Of a stretch of DNA of 64,000 nucleotides, positions 55,303 to 64,000 are shown piece after piece. This DNA is from Maniola hyperantus (Eukaryota; Arthropoda; Insecta; Lepidoptera; Nymphalidae). Numbering within the stretch: position 1 is the stretch's first letter; every line of letters starts with the position of its first letter. The stretch is from NCBI RefSeq assembly GCF_902806685.2, contig NC_048562.1:744001-808000 (forward strand). The letters run 5' to 3'. The position numbers were made by a program, and so were the translations under genes. Under the pieces are notes generated by a model. It worked only from the letters and a program-made list of their open reading frames with translations, had not been told where the DNA came from and searched no databases.

Positions 55303-58300
55303 TTTTGTGAATGTTGTTGTGAATTTATCGTTGGCATATCTAATAAAATAAAATAAAATAAAAATAAAATTACCACCGGTTACGAAACCAGCGTCTACTG
55401 AGAAGAGCCAACAAGAAAAGCAATTTAGAAGTTACACTTTTCAAAAGCGGTGATACTTGATAGCCTTGTGGTTAAGACGTCAGCCTCTTGTTCGAGAGGT
55501 CGGGTTTTTGACTCAGAACACACACATCTAACTATATCTTAAGAAATTAAATTTCACTTGCTTTAACGGGGAAGGAAAACATCGTGAGAAACCTGCATAC
55601 CTGAGAGTTCTCCATAATGTTCTCAAAGGTGCGTGAAGTCTGCCAATCCGCACTTGGCCAACGTGTTAGACTATGGCCAAACTCTTCTCATTCCGAGAGG
55701 AAACCCGTGCTCAGTAGTGGGCTGGTGATGGGTTGATCATGACGATGATGACAATAGCCTCAATAGCTCGACGGTTAAAGGTGCGGACTGAAATCCGAAA
55801 GGTCGCCGGTTCAAACCCCACCCGATGCACTATTGTCGTATCTACTCCTAGCACAAGCTTCACGCTTAATTGGAGAGGAAAGGGTCATGGCTAATATTCT
55901 AAAAAAAGAACTTCTATTCCAGATCCAACAACTAATAACAGAAATGAAGGAAGTCTACAACGCAGCGAAAATCTGTCCATTTGGTCAGAAACCCTATGAC
56001 CCCCATGTTCCCAAGATCCCATTCTCGACAGAAATTCCCGAAACCAAAGCCCACCAACCTTACCAACTTAACAACCAACCGTTTCAGCATTACCAACCTA
56101 ATCACGAAAATTCCGACTACCCCAACTATTGTGATATGCAATTGGATCCTGAGATTTCGAGGATTTTAGCGCACTCCAGGATTGAGAAGGAGTTGCTGTA
56201 CGTATGGCAGAGTTTCAGGGATAAGACGGGGCCGAAGCTGAAGAATAAGTTCATGAGATATGTACAATTGGCGAATGAAGCGGCTGTTAATACTGGTAAG
56301 ATTGTTCTCTTATATATCAACTAGCTTATGCTCGCGACTTTGTTCGCGTGGACTACACAAATTTCAAACCCTTATTTCACCCCTTAGGGTTCGAATTTTC
56401 AAAAATCCTTTATTAGCGGATGCCTACGTCATAATAGCTATCTGCATGCCAAATTTCAGCCCGATCCGTCCAGTAGTTTAAGCTGTGCGTTGATAGATCA
56501 GTCAGTCAGTCAGTCAGTCAGTCAGTCAGTCAGTCAGTCGGTCAGTCAGTCAGTCAGTCAGTCAGTCACCTTTTCCTTTTATATATTTAGACTAGCCTAG
56601 GTGAAATTTAGAAAATCGACGTGAGAGTAGAATACCTTGAAAAATGACGGACTTTCCTACAAACTTTGCAATTGTGAAGTAAGATTTACATCTGCTGAGG
56701 ATGCTCCGGTGTCGGGGCGAAACGTGCGTCGATTGTGTTTTAGGATTTGTGTGGTGCTGCGTGGTGGTGGTGCGTATTGCTTGCCGAGTGGCTGCTTTTC
56801 CTGCATGGTTAGCAGTGGGAGGGCGGGCAGTGCATTTCGCATGCTGCATGTTGCATCATACAGATTCGACCAGTTTCAGCGGATTACAGCAAATTAAGTT
56901 TTTGGTTCATTGCATAAACTTTCATCCCTTATTTTTAACCCTTTTGGCAGCAGAATTTTCAAAAATCGTGAATTATGTTTTTTTTAATTCTTAACCGAAA
57001 GCCTGTACACCAAGTTTTGTCGATGTGACTTATACAAACTTCCATCCCCCATTTACTTTCGAAAAACCTTTCTTAGTATATAACTACTCTTTACAAAGAA
57101 CACGCCCTCAAAATTTCATGTCTCTAGGACCAGCGGTCGCACAGACAAGACGCAGTGTTGGAAAACCCCTCCTCCCACTAGGTAGACGGAGATTTTCAAG
57201 TCAGAGTGTTACAGAGCCTGACTTCTCTTAACAGTTCTACATCATAATACAATTTTTCAGGTTACCGAGACGCAGGCGATCAAATGCGAGCGGCCTACGA
57301 GGACCCATCCTTCAGAGCGAGTGTGGAAGAGATATACAACCAGGTGGCGCCACTGTACAAGCAACTGTTCACTTATGTGCGACGGAAGCTGGTGCAGAGA
57401 TATGGAGAGACCACCGTCAGACCTGATGGGCCTATACCTGCGCACTTATTGGGTAAGTATATGTACACCAAATGCGAGCGGCCTATGAGGACCCATCCTT
57501 CAGAGCCAGTGTGGAAGAGATATACAACCAGGTGGCGCCACTGTACAAGCAACTGTTCACTTAATGTCAGACCGTCAGAGCTGATGGGCTTATACCAGCG
57601 CACTTATTGGGTAAGTATCTGTACACCAAATGCGAGCGGCCTCTGAGGTGAGGACCCATCCTTCAGAGCCAGTGTGGAAGAGATATACAACCAGGTGTAA
57701 AACTCAAATTTGGTTGTTGCAACTGAAAAATTTCTGTCGAAAATGCAGATTTCCTAACGACTTTTTGTTCTTTATTAGCCTTTCCTGCTTTTTGATATAA
57801 TAAAAACAAAACCTTCATATTCCAGGGAACATGTGGGCGCAAAACTGGAAGTCAATAATGGATTTGGTGATGCCGTTCCCGCAGTCGCCGAATATAGATG
57901 TTACTTCGGAAATGCTTCGGCAAGGGTTTACACCGCTAAGGTATTATTCTTCTTCTTCTTCTCTTAATATATGGCTTTTTCCAGTGCCATGTAAGGTATT
58001 ATTATATTACACTATTAAAATTAAAATATAAAATATAGAAGACTAAAAAATACCCGGCTGAGTTTGTTGTAAGACTTCTTAGACCTGGCGCGTTCAGTTA
58101 AAAATTATCACCACTAGGTACATCTTACAAATCCAACAACCGACAATCAAAAAGTGTAATTTATTACCTACTAGATGATGCCCGCGACTTCGTCCGCTTG
58201 GATTTAGGTTTTTTAAAATCCCGTGGGAACTCTTTCATTTTTCGGGATAAAAAGTAGCCTAAAAAGCCTATGTCCTTCCCCGGGATACAATCTATCGCTG

Positions 58301-61300
58301 TACCAAATTTCGTCAAAATCCGTTGAACAGATGGGCCGTGAAAGGCTAGCAGACAGACAGACAGACACACTTTCGCATTTATAATATTAGTATGGATTTT
58401 GAATAAATTATTTGATTTATTAACTTTTATAGTCGTATTCCTCATTTCATATTCTAGTCAAGAGTCCTTTAACCGAGACGTATTATTTCTGTTGTCGTCA
58501 TGCATAAGGCCATTTGCCAATAAAAAATTGATTTGTCTATTCCAGAATGTTCCAAATGGCCGAAGAGTTCTACGTATCTATGGGCCTGAAGCCAGTGCCT
58601 CCAGAGTTCTGGCGCGGCTCCATGCTGGCGCGGCCTCCGCAGCGTAGTGTGCAGTGCACCGCCAGCGCCTGGGACTTCTGTAATAGGATAGACTACAGGT
58701 TTACAAGCTCTTCATCCTTCTAGAACAATGACGTCACAATCCGTAAACGACAAAAATATCAACCGATAGACGTCCACTGCTAGACATAGGTCTCTTATAG
58801 GGACTTCCACATGCCACGGTCTTGCGCCGCCGCCATCCAGCGGCTCCTTGCGACTCGTCTGATGTCGTCCGTCCACCTAATGGGGGGTCTTCCAACGCTG
58901 CGTCTTCCGGTGCGAGGTCGCCATTCCAGCACCTTGGGACCCCAACGTCTATCGGTTGTACGAACTATGTCCCCTGCCCATTGCCACTTCAGCTTCGCAA
59001 CCCGTTGAGCTATGTCGGTTACTCTAGTTCTCCTACGGATCTCCTCATTTCTGATTTGATCACGTAGAGAAACTCCGCACATAGCTCTCTCCATCGCCCG
59101 CTGAGTGACTCTGAGCTTTCTTATGAGGCCCATAGTTAGCGACCATGTCTCGGATCCATGTCATCACACTGTTCGAAGACTTTGGTCTTCCAGCACTGAG
59201 AACATAAACTACCTACCACCATACAAAACATCACATCATTTTATCACTACAGTCCAAGACCCTATTGTTTCTTTATGTTGTAGAATAAAGCAGTGCACAG
59301 AGGTGTCGATGCAGGACCTGATCTCCACTCACCATGAAATGGCACACATACAGTACTATCTGCAATATGCTGACCAACCGCAGCTTTTCAGAGATGGCGC
59401 AAATCCTGGTAACTTGTTTGATAGTAGTTAAAGGCAAGATGCCGTTAGGCAAGATGGAGAAAGATGATAATAGTAACTAATAAAGTCAAAAGTCAAAATC
59501 TAAAGGAAAGGTGACTGACTGACAGATCTATCAACGCACAGCTCAAACTACTCGTACTTTCCGGATCGGGCTAAAATTTGGCATGCAGATAGCTATTATG
59601 ATATTGTAGACGTCAGCTAAGAAAAGATTTTTGAAAATTCAACCCCTAAGGGGGTGGAATAGGGGTTTGAAATTCGTGTAGTCTACGCGGACGAAGTTGC
59701 GAGCATAAGGTAGTTAGGTATAGATCAAAAGCAACAAAAATTACGAATTATTAATTAGTTTGTAATTTTTAATGCCGATACACAAAAAGACTAATTTTTC
59801 AAGTTTTGTCTAATTATTTTTGCAGCATTCCATGAAGCGGTAGCTAACGCAGCCACATTATCTGTATACAACATACCACATCTGCAACGAATGGGACTTT
59901 ACCAAAACAAGTAAGTTTTTAGTTTTTCATTTATCTGTATCACTAATTCGCCTTTTTCTAATACAGATTAAATGCAGATTAATTAATCCTTAAATTACGT
60001 AAAACATTTAGTAATTCTCTGAACTTGTGTTTTTAAATAAAACTTAATAAACGTCTTCAATAAACTTTGACCTAGAGCTCTACCCTGAGTAACACCCACA
60101 GCAATTAGTACTCGTATATCAGGTAACTCATAATCTCAACTTGTGATTAAATTAGCCGAACTTTTAAAAACTTATGAAATAATATTAGACCTGTTTTAAT
60201 TTAATTACTTATCTTTCTTTAGTCTGATACACCCAGTCAAAGGCTGGCTTAAATCCAAATATAAAAATTAACTTTTTTTTAATGTATTCGATCAGGTCCC
60301 ACGACCCGTATGAAGTCAGTATGAACTTCCTGATGTCCATGGCTTTGGAGAAGGTGGCTTACCTACCTTTCGCATTTATGGTGGATCAGGTAAGCCATAA
60401 ATGAGACCTTTTCGTCCTAACATGATCTTGGCATTTCACTAGAATCTGCCTATTCTTATTTGGAAGAATGAACTTGATGAATGAAAATGAGAAGTTCTAG
60501 TTTTCTTATCCAGATACAAGTTAGCCCTTGACTGCAATCTCACCTGGTGGTAAGTGATGATACAGTATAAGATGTAACCTGGCTAACTTGGACCCCAAAT
60601 CGGTTTATACACGGCATTCGTACCGGTACGCTAGATCACTTTGCTGGTAGAGTGTTGACTAGGCACTTTACAATCACTTAACTTTAACTATAGCCATCAA
60701 GCGATAATGATATGAGCAGAACCGACAAAAATCTACCTTTCTGACTATAGTCGACGCATTTTAAACTGAGTCGTCGAGTTATCTGTCTGTTACCTACGAC
60801 CTATAAGTGCGAGCGAAACAGACAGATAACTGGACGACTCAGTTTAAAATGCGTCGACTATAATCAGAAAGGATATTGGAAAAATTCTAGAAAGGGAATT
60901 CTAGAAAGAACAACTTATGAAAGAAATCACAGGTTAATAATAAGAAAAAAATTATATTTTCAGTGGCGATGGTCAGTATTTGAAGATGGCGTACAACACA
61001 TGAACGCAAGATGGTGGCAAATGAAGTTAAGATTTCAAGTAAGTTTGAAACAAAGAATCTGCATAAACAAAAGAAAATAATAGCCGAACAAATTATAACG
61101 GAAGCAAAACTACATGTAGAAGAGATTAACACCCTCAGAAATGAGGATTAAGACATAGAAGGAAAACTAGATAAGGCTAATGAGGAACATTTTAAATTTA
61201 TTGCAACCTTTCAGGGTGTATCTCCTCCGATTGCGAGAACAGAAGCAGATTTTGATCCCGGATCGAAATATCACATAATATCTGACCAGGTAAGTAAGTA

Positions 61301-63651
61301 ATCGTAATTTCAAATTTACGATGTGATCCTATTTGATACTATTATATCCTATCATCTTTTTAACTTTGTTTAAAATCTCTACGATCTCTATTTCTCTTCT
61401 AGAAAAACTCTTCTAATATAATTAGATGTCCTTATTTTGCTGGTCTTCTCTTAGAATATATAGTCACTTGTTTTAAAACTTGTTATTCTACATATAATAT
61501 TATGTATTTCAACAACAAATTCAACAATTATAAAACAAATCCTGAACTTTCTATTCACTAAACTACTTACCAACTAATTTCTAAAATGTCTATAACATTC
61601 TATAAAATAGGTAAAACTGCTTCAACATTTTTGAGTTCTAACTTTACAGTTTTCATTACTTTTAGTCCTTTGTTTACTATGCCACTATTTTAATCACGGT
61701 TAAGTATTAATATTTTTAGTTTTTTAGTGGTTCATTTTTTAAATAATAATTATTAGGTATTTTTTTTAGGTATTTTAAGTCTTTACTTATGTCTTACTAG
61801 CTTATGCTCGCGACCGCGTGGACTACAGAAATTTCAAACCCCTATTTCACCTCCTTAGGGGTTGAATTTTCAAAAATCCTGTATTAGCCGATGCCTACGT
61901 ATATAATAGCTATCTGCATGCCAAATTTCAGCCCGATCCGTCCAGTAGCTTGAGCTGTGCGTTGATAGATCAGTCACTAGTCAGTCAGTTACTTTTTCGT
62001 TTTATATAATATTTTAGTACTTAGATTTCATTAATTGTCATTTTTTGATTTGTTTCATTAATTAAACCACCTGAAAACTACCTGACTATTCATAAGCACT
62101 TGTAGAAAGTTGACATGAATAAAAACATAATCTATTCTATTCTATTCTAATGACAGGAGTACATCAAATACTTCCTAGCAACGATCTTGGAGTTCCAGAT
62201 CTTCGAGCAGCTGTGTGTAGCAGCTGGATACACTGGGCACCTGTACGAGTGCGATGTCTATAGGAGCAGAGATGCTGGGAGACTTCTCAGGTAAATACCT
62301 ACTTACTCAACAATAAAAACCGGCCAAGTGCCTGGCAGACTCGCGCATCGAGGGTTCCGTACTTGCGTATTTTTTTCGTCATTTTTCACGATAAATCAAA
62401 AACTATCTCTATATATAAAAAACCGGCCAAGTGCAAGTCAGACTCGCGCATCGAGGGTTCCGTACTTGCGTATTCTTTTCGACATTTTTCACGATAAATC
62501 AAAAACTATATCTACATGTAATGTTATACGCAGAAGCTCACCAACATCGACTTCGCCATCATGTTAATTTGGAGGCTGTGAAGCTTCTAGATAACATGGA
62601 TATCAAAAGGAGGCTCAAAAGAACCAAGCCGTTCGAATTAGTGTTAAAAAGTACAAAAGTGCAGCGTTTGTGTAATAGTGCTTGTGCTACTTTATTTTTC
62701 TAGGTCACAAGAACATAGTGAACTGTAAGTACGTGTTAGAATAAACTAAGGACAGTTATTGGACTGTAAATTAGATTTAAAAATTTAATCATAAGTAGAA
62801 GTTTAAGCTAGAATAATATTACTCATTAGCCCATAGGCTAGATGGTAGTAGTAATAAAGCTGCCATTTTATAATGGTGCTTTATGGTAGGAAAAAAAAAA
62901 AAAAAAAAAAAAAATCTACATGTAAAAAACCGGCCAAGTGCAAGTCAGACTCGCGCATCGAGGGTTCCGTACTTAAAAATTATTGTACATAAAAATAAAT
63001 GAAAATCTTTTTTAAAATGTATAAAATCAATAAAGCCTTTCATATGATATCCCCACTTGGTATAGTTGACATTTTCATTTTTAGGGTTCCGTACCTCAAA
63101 AGGAAAAACGGAACCCTTATAGAATCACTTTGTTGTCTGTCTGTCGATCTGTCAAGAAACCTACAGGGTACTTCCCGTTGACCTAGAATCATGAAATTTG
63201 GCAGGTAGGTAGATCTTATAGCAGACATTTGGGGAAAAATCTGAAAACCGTGAATTTGTGGTTACATCACACAAAAAAATTCAATTGTGGTCATGAACTA
63301 ATAATAATTAGTATTTTCGATTTTCTAAGTAAGATAAACTATATCAAGTGGGGTATCATATGAAAGGTCTTCACCTGTGCATACTAAAAGAGATTTTTAT
63401 TTATTTTTATGCATCATAGTTTTTGAATTATCGTGCAAAATGTCGAAAAATACGACTGTATTACGGAACCCTCGTTGCGTGAGCCTGCCTCGCACTTGGC
63501 CGGTTTTTTCTACTATGTGCCATACTCTGCTGATAATAAATAACTGTTTCAGTGAAATAATGCAGCCCGGAGCTTCGATTTCAGCGTCGGATATAATAAG
63601 AAGTATAACCCGCGGCAAGACTAACAGGATATCCCCGGAATCTCTCGTCAA
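48204..63651 (+). CDS. angiotensin-converting-enzyme-like M2 metallopeptidase (14 exons, 3' end outside window)
   Basis: Exons: 48204-48284, 53368-53444, 54825-55044, 55923-56295, 57261-57452, 57826-57940, 58546-58698, 59284-59408, 59826-59910, 60296-60389, 60964-61038, 61215-61289, 62157-62290, 63553-63651. They join in phase to 632 codons plus 2 nt; a last short exon must lie beyond. Residues 1-21 are a signal peptide. The M2 zinc site is intact: HEMAH at 421-425 with the third ligand Glu449, 24 residues on (FHEAVAN). Family blocks include NITEYN, GYRDAGD, GPIPAHLLGNMWAQNW, PPEFW, SAWDF, DFDPGSKYHI and EYIKYF. Disulfide pairs are kept (C144/C196, C390/C408, C575/C587). Active ACE would trim dipeptides from peptides outside the cell. 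Departures from classical ACE: Thr391 replaces the substrate-binding His, Asn453 replaces Asp after the third ligand, Lys559 replaces a chloride-binding Arg, and about 46 residues are inserted in the first disulfide loop. Activity is therefore uncertain; insects have several ACE-like paralogs, some inactive. The first coding intron pair includes a GC donor at 53445. Confidence 0.92.
48422..48755 (+). mobile_element. SINE family 3
   Basis: Full plus-strand copy: head ctggcgcagtggtgatgtgg, body with the repeated word 'ctggtctggt', and tail-proximal agatcacagtcaagggctaa. First intron of the ACE-like gene. Confidence 0.7.
48835..49110 (-). mobile_element. RTE-like LINE fragment
   Basis: The minus strand encodes FRKLRDVFLSKIPQYLKT, MTYGSETWSLTMGLIRKLRD and RAMERAMCG, with breaks. 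It is internal to the reverse transcriptase C-terminal part; the ATG tail is missing. Confidence 0.65.
49110..49735. other. unassigned intron DNA
   Basis: A GC-richer patch at 49165-49460 (gcgccgagcgccctctaatg) shows short direct and inverted words (gaccagaggcgtcttt against agatgcctctggtcgcgac), so it is probably an inverted-repeat element bounded near 49165 and 49465. The class is not identified. Confidence 0.4.
49736..50290 (-). mobile_element. SINE family 1 split by a LINE 3' fragment
   Basis: SINE blocks at 49736-49945 and 50190-50287 (minus strand) flank 49946-50189, which encodes on the plus strand KLEYQGHVMRNPKYDLLQLI and RRRISWLKNLRQWFN, the C-terminal end of a non-LTR reverse transcriptase, with an AAGAAGAAG tail. 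Confidence 0.7.
50370..50535 (+). mobile_element. RTE-like LINE 3' end
   Basis: Plus-strand copy (gcagcgttgaaaggtctccg to ctatcggttgatgatgatg) with a long ATG tail at 50508-50535. Confidence 0.65.
50753..50988 (-). mobile_element. Helitron-like element B
   Basis: Minus-strand full copy with a CAGT run at 50930-50958. It is followed immediately by a type A copy. Confidence 0.65.
50988..51268 (-). mobile_element. Helitron-like element A holding a MITE
   Basis: Starts actagctgatgccaacgaca. Between 'ccccagatctt' and 'aaactatatccatgc' it is split by the MITE at 51083-51248. Confidence 0.6.
51083..51248. mobile_element. MITE with TGAGATCTATAGAGC arms
   Basis: TGAGATCTATAGAGC at 51087 and its complement ending at 51245. 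The inner part pairs again (gagttaaaacgagacagatt against ctgtctcgttttaactc). A diverged relative is at 7610-7790. Confidence 0.65.
51268..51620 (+). mobile_element. Lepidopteran repeat C, 3' truncated
   Basis: aaaaccggccaagtgcgagt to ctctaggtcaacggaaagg; the CAGA run and the end are replaced by a SINE. Confidence 0.6.
51638..52215 (+). mobile_element. SINE family 3 copies, second one split by a MITE
   Basis: 51638-51962 is a full copy. 51975-52020 plus 52195-52232 are the 3' block of another, split by a MITE at 52022-52194 with GGTGATTC ends (inner pairing ctaacactgag-type). Confidence 0.65.
52462..52768 (+). mobile_element. SINE family 1, full length
   Basis: gctgtgatagcctagtggtt head, B box GATTCGATCCC, full body, TGATCATGATG tail. 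Confidence 0.75.
52785..53000. repeat. dispersed repeat F
   Basis: cagggtgtcaccagaacgct onward; a fragment is found at 27240-27312 in complement. The right part contains inverted words (cgtccgttgac against gtcaacggac). Confidence 0.45.
53030..53330 (+). mobile_element. SINE family 3
   Basis: Full plus-strand copy (cctggtgcagtggtaagctc to aggctaacttgtatgag), ending 40 bp before ACE-like exon 2. Confidence 0.7.
53595..53770 (+). repeat. LINE-type 3' block inside repeat C
   Basis: agtcaaatgatttattcaaa to gcccacaacaaactcag, same family as 18095-18430 and 58035-58160. It interrupts a repeat C copy whose pieces lie at 53565-53595 and 53775-54005. Confidence 0.5.
53941..54789. repeat. tandem duplication of a 380-bp repeat C plus SINE 2 unit
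   Basis: Unit 1 begins at 53941, unit 2 at 54322, and a partial unit 3 at 54702, each starting gtcgaaaaaatacgactgta. Units 1 and 2 each contain a minus-strand SINE family 2 (54035-54200, 54415-54580) and are almost identical. The array ends 35 bp before ACE-like exon 3. Confidence 0.8.
55060..55140 (-). mobile_element. SINE family 2, decayed
   Basis: ttagccatgtttatcatgac and ggggtttgaaccgccgacct are minus-strand family 2 words, just after the exon 3 donor. Confidence 0.5.
55268..55299. repeat. poly(T) run
   Basis: About 32 consecutive T, probably the poly(A) tail of a retroelement in complement, followed by an AATAAAATAAAATAAAA run at 55341. Confidence 0.6.
55457..55752 (+). mobile_element. 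SINE family 1, diverged
   Basis: Head tagccttgtggttaagacgt, body, TGATCATGACGATGATG tail. Confidence 0.65.
55755..55905 (+). mobile_element. SINE family 2 next to exon 4
   Basis: gcctcaatagctcgacggtt head to 'catggctaatattc', ending about 18 bp before ACE-like exon 4, so its A-rich end abuts the polypyrimidine tract. Confidence 0.7.
56321..56594 (-). mobile_element. Helitron-like element B with long CAGT run
   Basis: Minus-strand full copy. The CAGT microsatellite (56498-56568) is the longest of its kind in the window. Confidence 0.65.
56600..57250. other. intron DNA with old repeats
   Basis: 56640-56880 is GC-richer with opposing open frames and no recognised family. 56900-57190 (aaacttccatcccccattta, gaccagcggtcgcacagac) resembles a decayed Helitron-like repeat. 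Confidence 0.35.
57460..57700 (+). pseudogene. two decayed tandem copies of ACE-like exon 5
   Basis: 57473-57611 repeats much of exon 5 (aaatgcgagcggcctatgag, agccagtgtggaagagatat) with internal deletions and a TAA in frame. 57626-57697 repeats its first part again with a small insertion. Both keep the donor-side word 'gggtaagtat' or part of it. Confidence 0.8.
57945..58165 (-). repeat. LINE-type 3' pieces
   Basis: 57948-57985 (ttcttcttcttct then gccttt-type words) is a short complement of the reverse-transcriptase tail. 58035-58160 is the complement of the 53595-53770 block (gctgagtttgttgtaagact). Confidence 0.45.
58168..58397 (-). mobile_element. Helitron-like element A, full length
   Basis: ctagatgatgcccgcgactt to tttataatattagtatgga with a CAGA run at 58348-58365. 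Confidence 0.65.
58755..59200 (-). mobile_element. RTE-like LINE 3' fragment
   Basis: The minus strand has the longest intact piece of this family here: RAMERAMCGVSLRDQIRNEE, KLKWQWAGDIVRTTDRRWGP, RSVGRPPIRWTDDIRRVARS, MAAAQDRGMWKSL. It lies in intron 7 of the ACE-like gene. Confidence 0.75.
59500..59715 (+). mobile_element. Helitron-like element B
   Basis: Plus-strand copy, aaaggaaaggtgactgactg to cgagcataaggtagt. The terminal CTAG has mutated to GTAG. Confidence 0.6.
60505..60665 (-). mobile_element. SINE family 3, 3' part
   Basis: aagttagcccttgactgcaa to tgctggtagagtgttgacta; the head is missing. Confidence 0.6.
60737..60872. mobile_element. fold-back MITE
   Basis: CCTTTCTGACTATAGTCGAC at 60737 pairs with the complement ending at 60872, and pairing continues through 'cgactcagtttaaaatgcg' and 'acagacagataact'. 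Arms of about 55 bp, very few mismatches. Confidence 0.7.
61320..61795. other. AT-rich intron DNA
   Basis: Nothing recognisable is seen. Confidence 0.35.
61796..62030 (-). mobile_element. Helitron-like element B
   Basis: Minus-strand copy, ctagcttatgctcgcgaccg to cgttttatataatatttt, with a short CAGT run. Confidence 0.6.
62318..63085 (+). mobile_element. Repeat C fragments split by a LINE insertion
   Basis: Three plus-strand starts of repeat C (62319, 62421, 62927) are seen. The second and third are one copy separated by the retroposed insert at 62522-62913. Confidence 0.6.
62522..62913 (+). mobile_element. 5'-truncated LINE (Jockey-like) with target-site duplication
   Basis: The insert is flanked by a perfect 12-bp duplication ATCTACATGTAA (62510-62521, 62914-62925) and ends in a pure poly(A) of about 24. 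Near its start it encodes HVNLEAVKLLDNMDIKRRLK and RTKPFELV, which look like the C-terminus of a Jockey-type LINE. An AATAAA-like word precedes the tail. Confidence 0.75.
63081..63512 (-). mobile_element. Lepidopteran repeat C, full length
   Basis: Minus-strand copy (ttagggttccgtacctcaaa to actcgcacttggccggtttt) ending about 40 bp before ACE-like exon 14. Confidence 0.7.
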
Positions 63652-63716
63652 GTTAGTATCAACCTATCGCCGGCCCACTACTGAGCAAGAGTCACTTTTG
63701 TTAAGTTTTATTATAT

Positions 63717-63800
63717 ACTAGCTGATTCCTGCGACTTCGTCCGCGTGGATTTACGTTTTTTAAAATCCCGCGGGAACTCTTTGATTTTTCGGGATTGTTG
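63717..63800 (-). mobile_element. Helitron-like element A, truncated
   Basis: actagctgattcctgcgact to tttgatttttcgggatt. The remainder to the window end is unassigned. Confidence 0.55.
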
Positions 63801-64000
63801 TCGTTGCTTGGTATGAATTCACTATGAACACTTCCTGAATCTTGATAACCCAGGCGGGCAGTAACCCTGCAGCATCAGGATTAAGGAGTTGAATCTAGAA
63901 TTTTTTATGTGACCACGACGTAAACTTTTTTTGTTGATTTAAAAAAAAATTTTGCAAATCGGTCCAGAAACCTCGAAAAAATCGATGTAGAAAAAAGAAC

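Noticed and set aside
55833..55922. ACE-like exon 4 starting at the upstream ATG in the open frame
   Set aside because: That part lies in a SINE; the acceptor cttctattccag at 55922 and the protein match set the exon start at 55923.
63652..63721. ACE-like protein ending in the frame after LVK
   Set aside because: The continuation is a SINE-like fragment and a GTTAGT donor fits at 63652; the family requires a further C-terminal segment, so the last exon is probably outside the window.

Overview
This is a stretch of insect nuclear DNA, almost certainly from a moth or butterfly. It is AT-rich, genes are split by short exons with GT-AG introns, and more than half of the sequence is made of repeat families typical of Lepidoptera: Helitron-like elements ending in CTAG with CAGA or CAGT microsatellites, tRNA-headed SINEs, RTE-like LINE 3' ends with ATG-repeat tails, and many fold-back MITEs. 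No bacterial, organellar or viral segment was seen.

Five protein-coding loci are supported. (1) Plus strand, about 3.17-21.4 kb: a small single-domain PTB/PID adaptor (193 aa, six coding exons, all phases agree). (2) Minus strand, 26609-21885: a long, acidic, secreted protein with no domain I recognise (about 1044 aa, five exons). Locus 1 and locus 2 are tail to tail. (3) Minus strand, 30853-27490: a secreted one-domain chitin-binding protein of the CPAP1 type (339 aa, four coding exons), with a likely TATA promoter near 31.68 kb. (4) Plus strand, 42277-43893: an intronless ZAD-C2H2 zinc-finger protein (538 aa). (5) Plus strand, 48204 to beyond the right edge of what I can call: an angiotensin-converting-enzyme-like M2 metallopeptidase (632 codons in 14 exons; the last exon is outside the window), with a duplicated untranslated leader region near 47-47.7 kb.

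Between the genes: 1-9.8 kb is the first intron and upstream region of the PTB gene, packed with Helitrons, SINEs and a split inverted-repeat element. 31-42 kb is gene-poor and holds a Harbinger-like element inside a SINE, paired MITEs, a simple-sequence patch, a 1.5-kb TA-flanked transposon with a repeated XhoI-like motif, and a nest of three MITEs. 44-48 kb is repeats plus the probable ACE-like promoter. The introns of the ACE-like gene carry tandem duplications, including decayed copies of one of its own exons.

The genes do not form a pathway. The two secreted minus-strand genes lie head to tail and may share expression in cuticle-secreting or other secretory tissue, but that is inference. 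Gene models were built by hand from splice sites, phase and family resemblance; no database search was possible.
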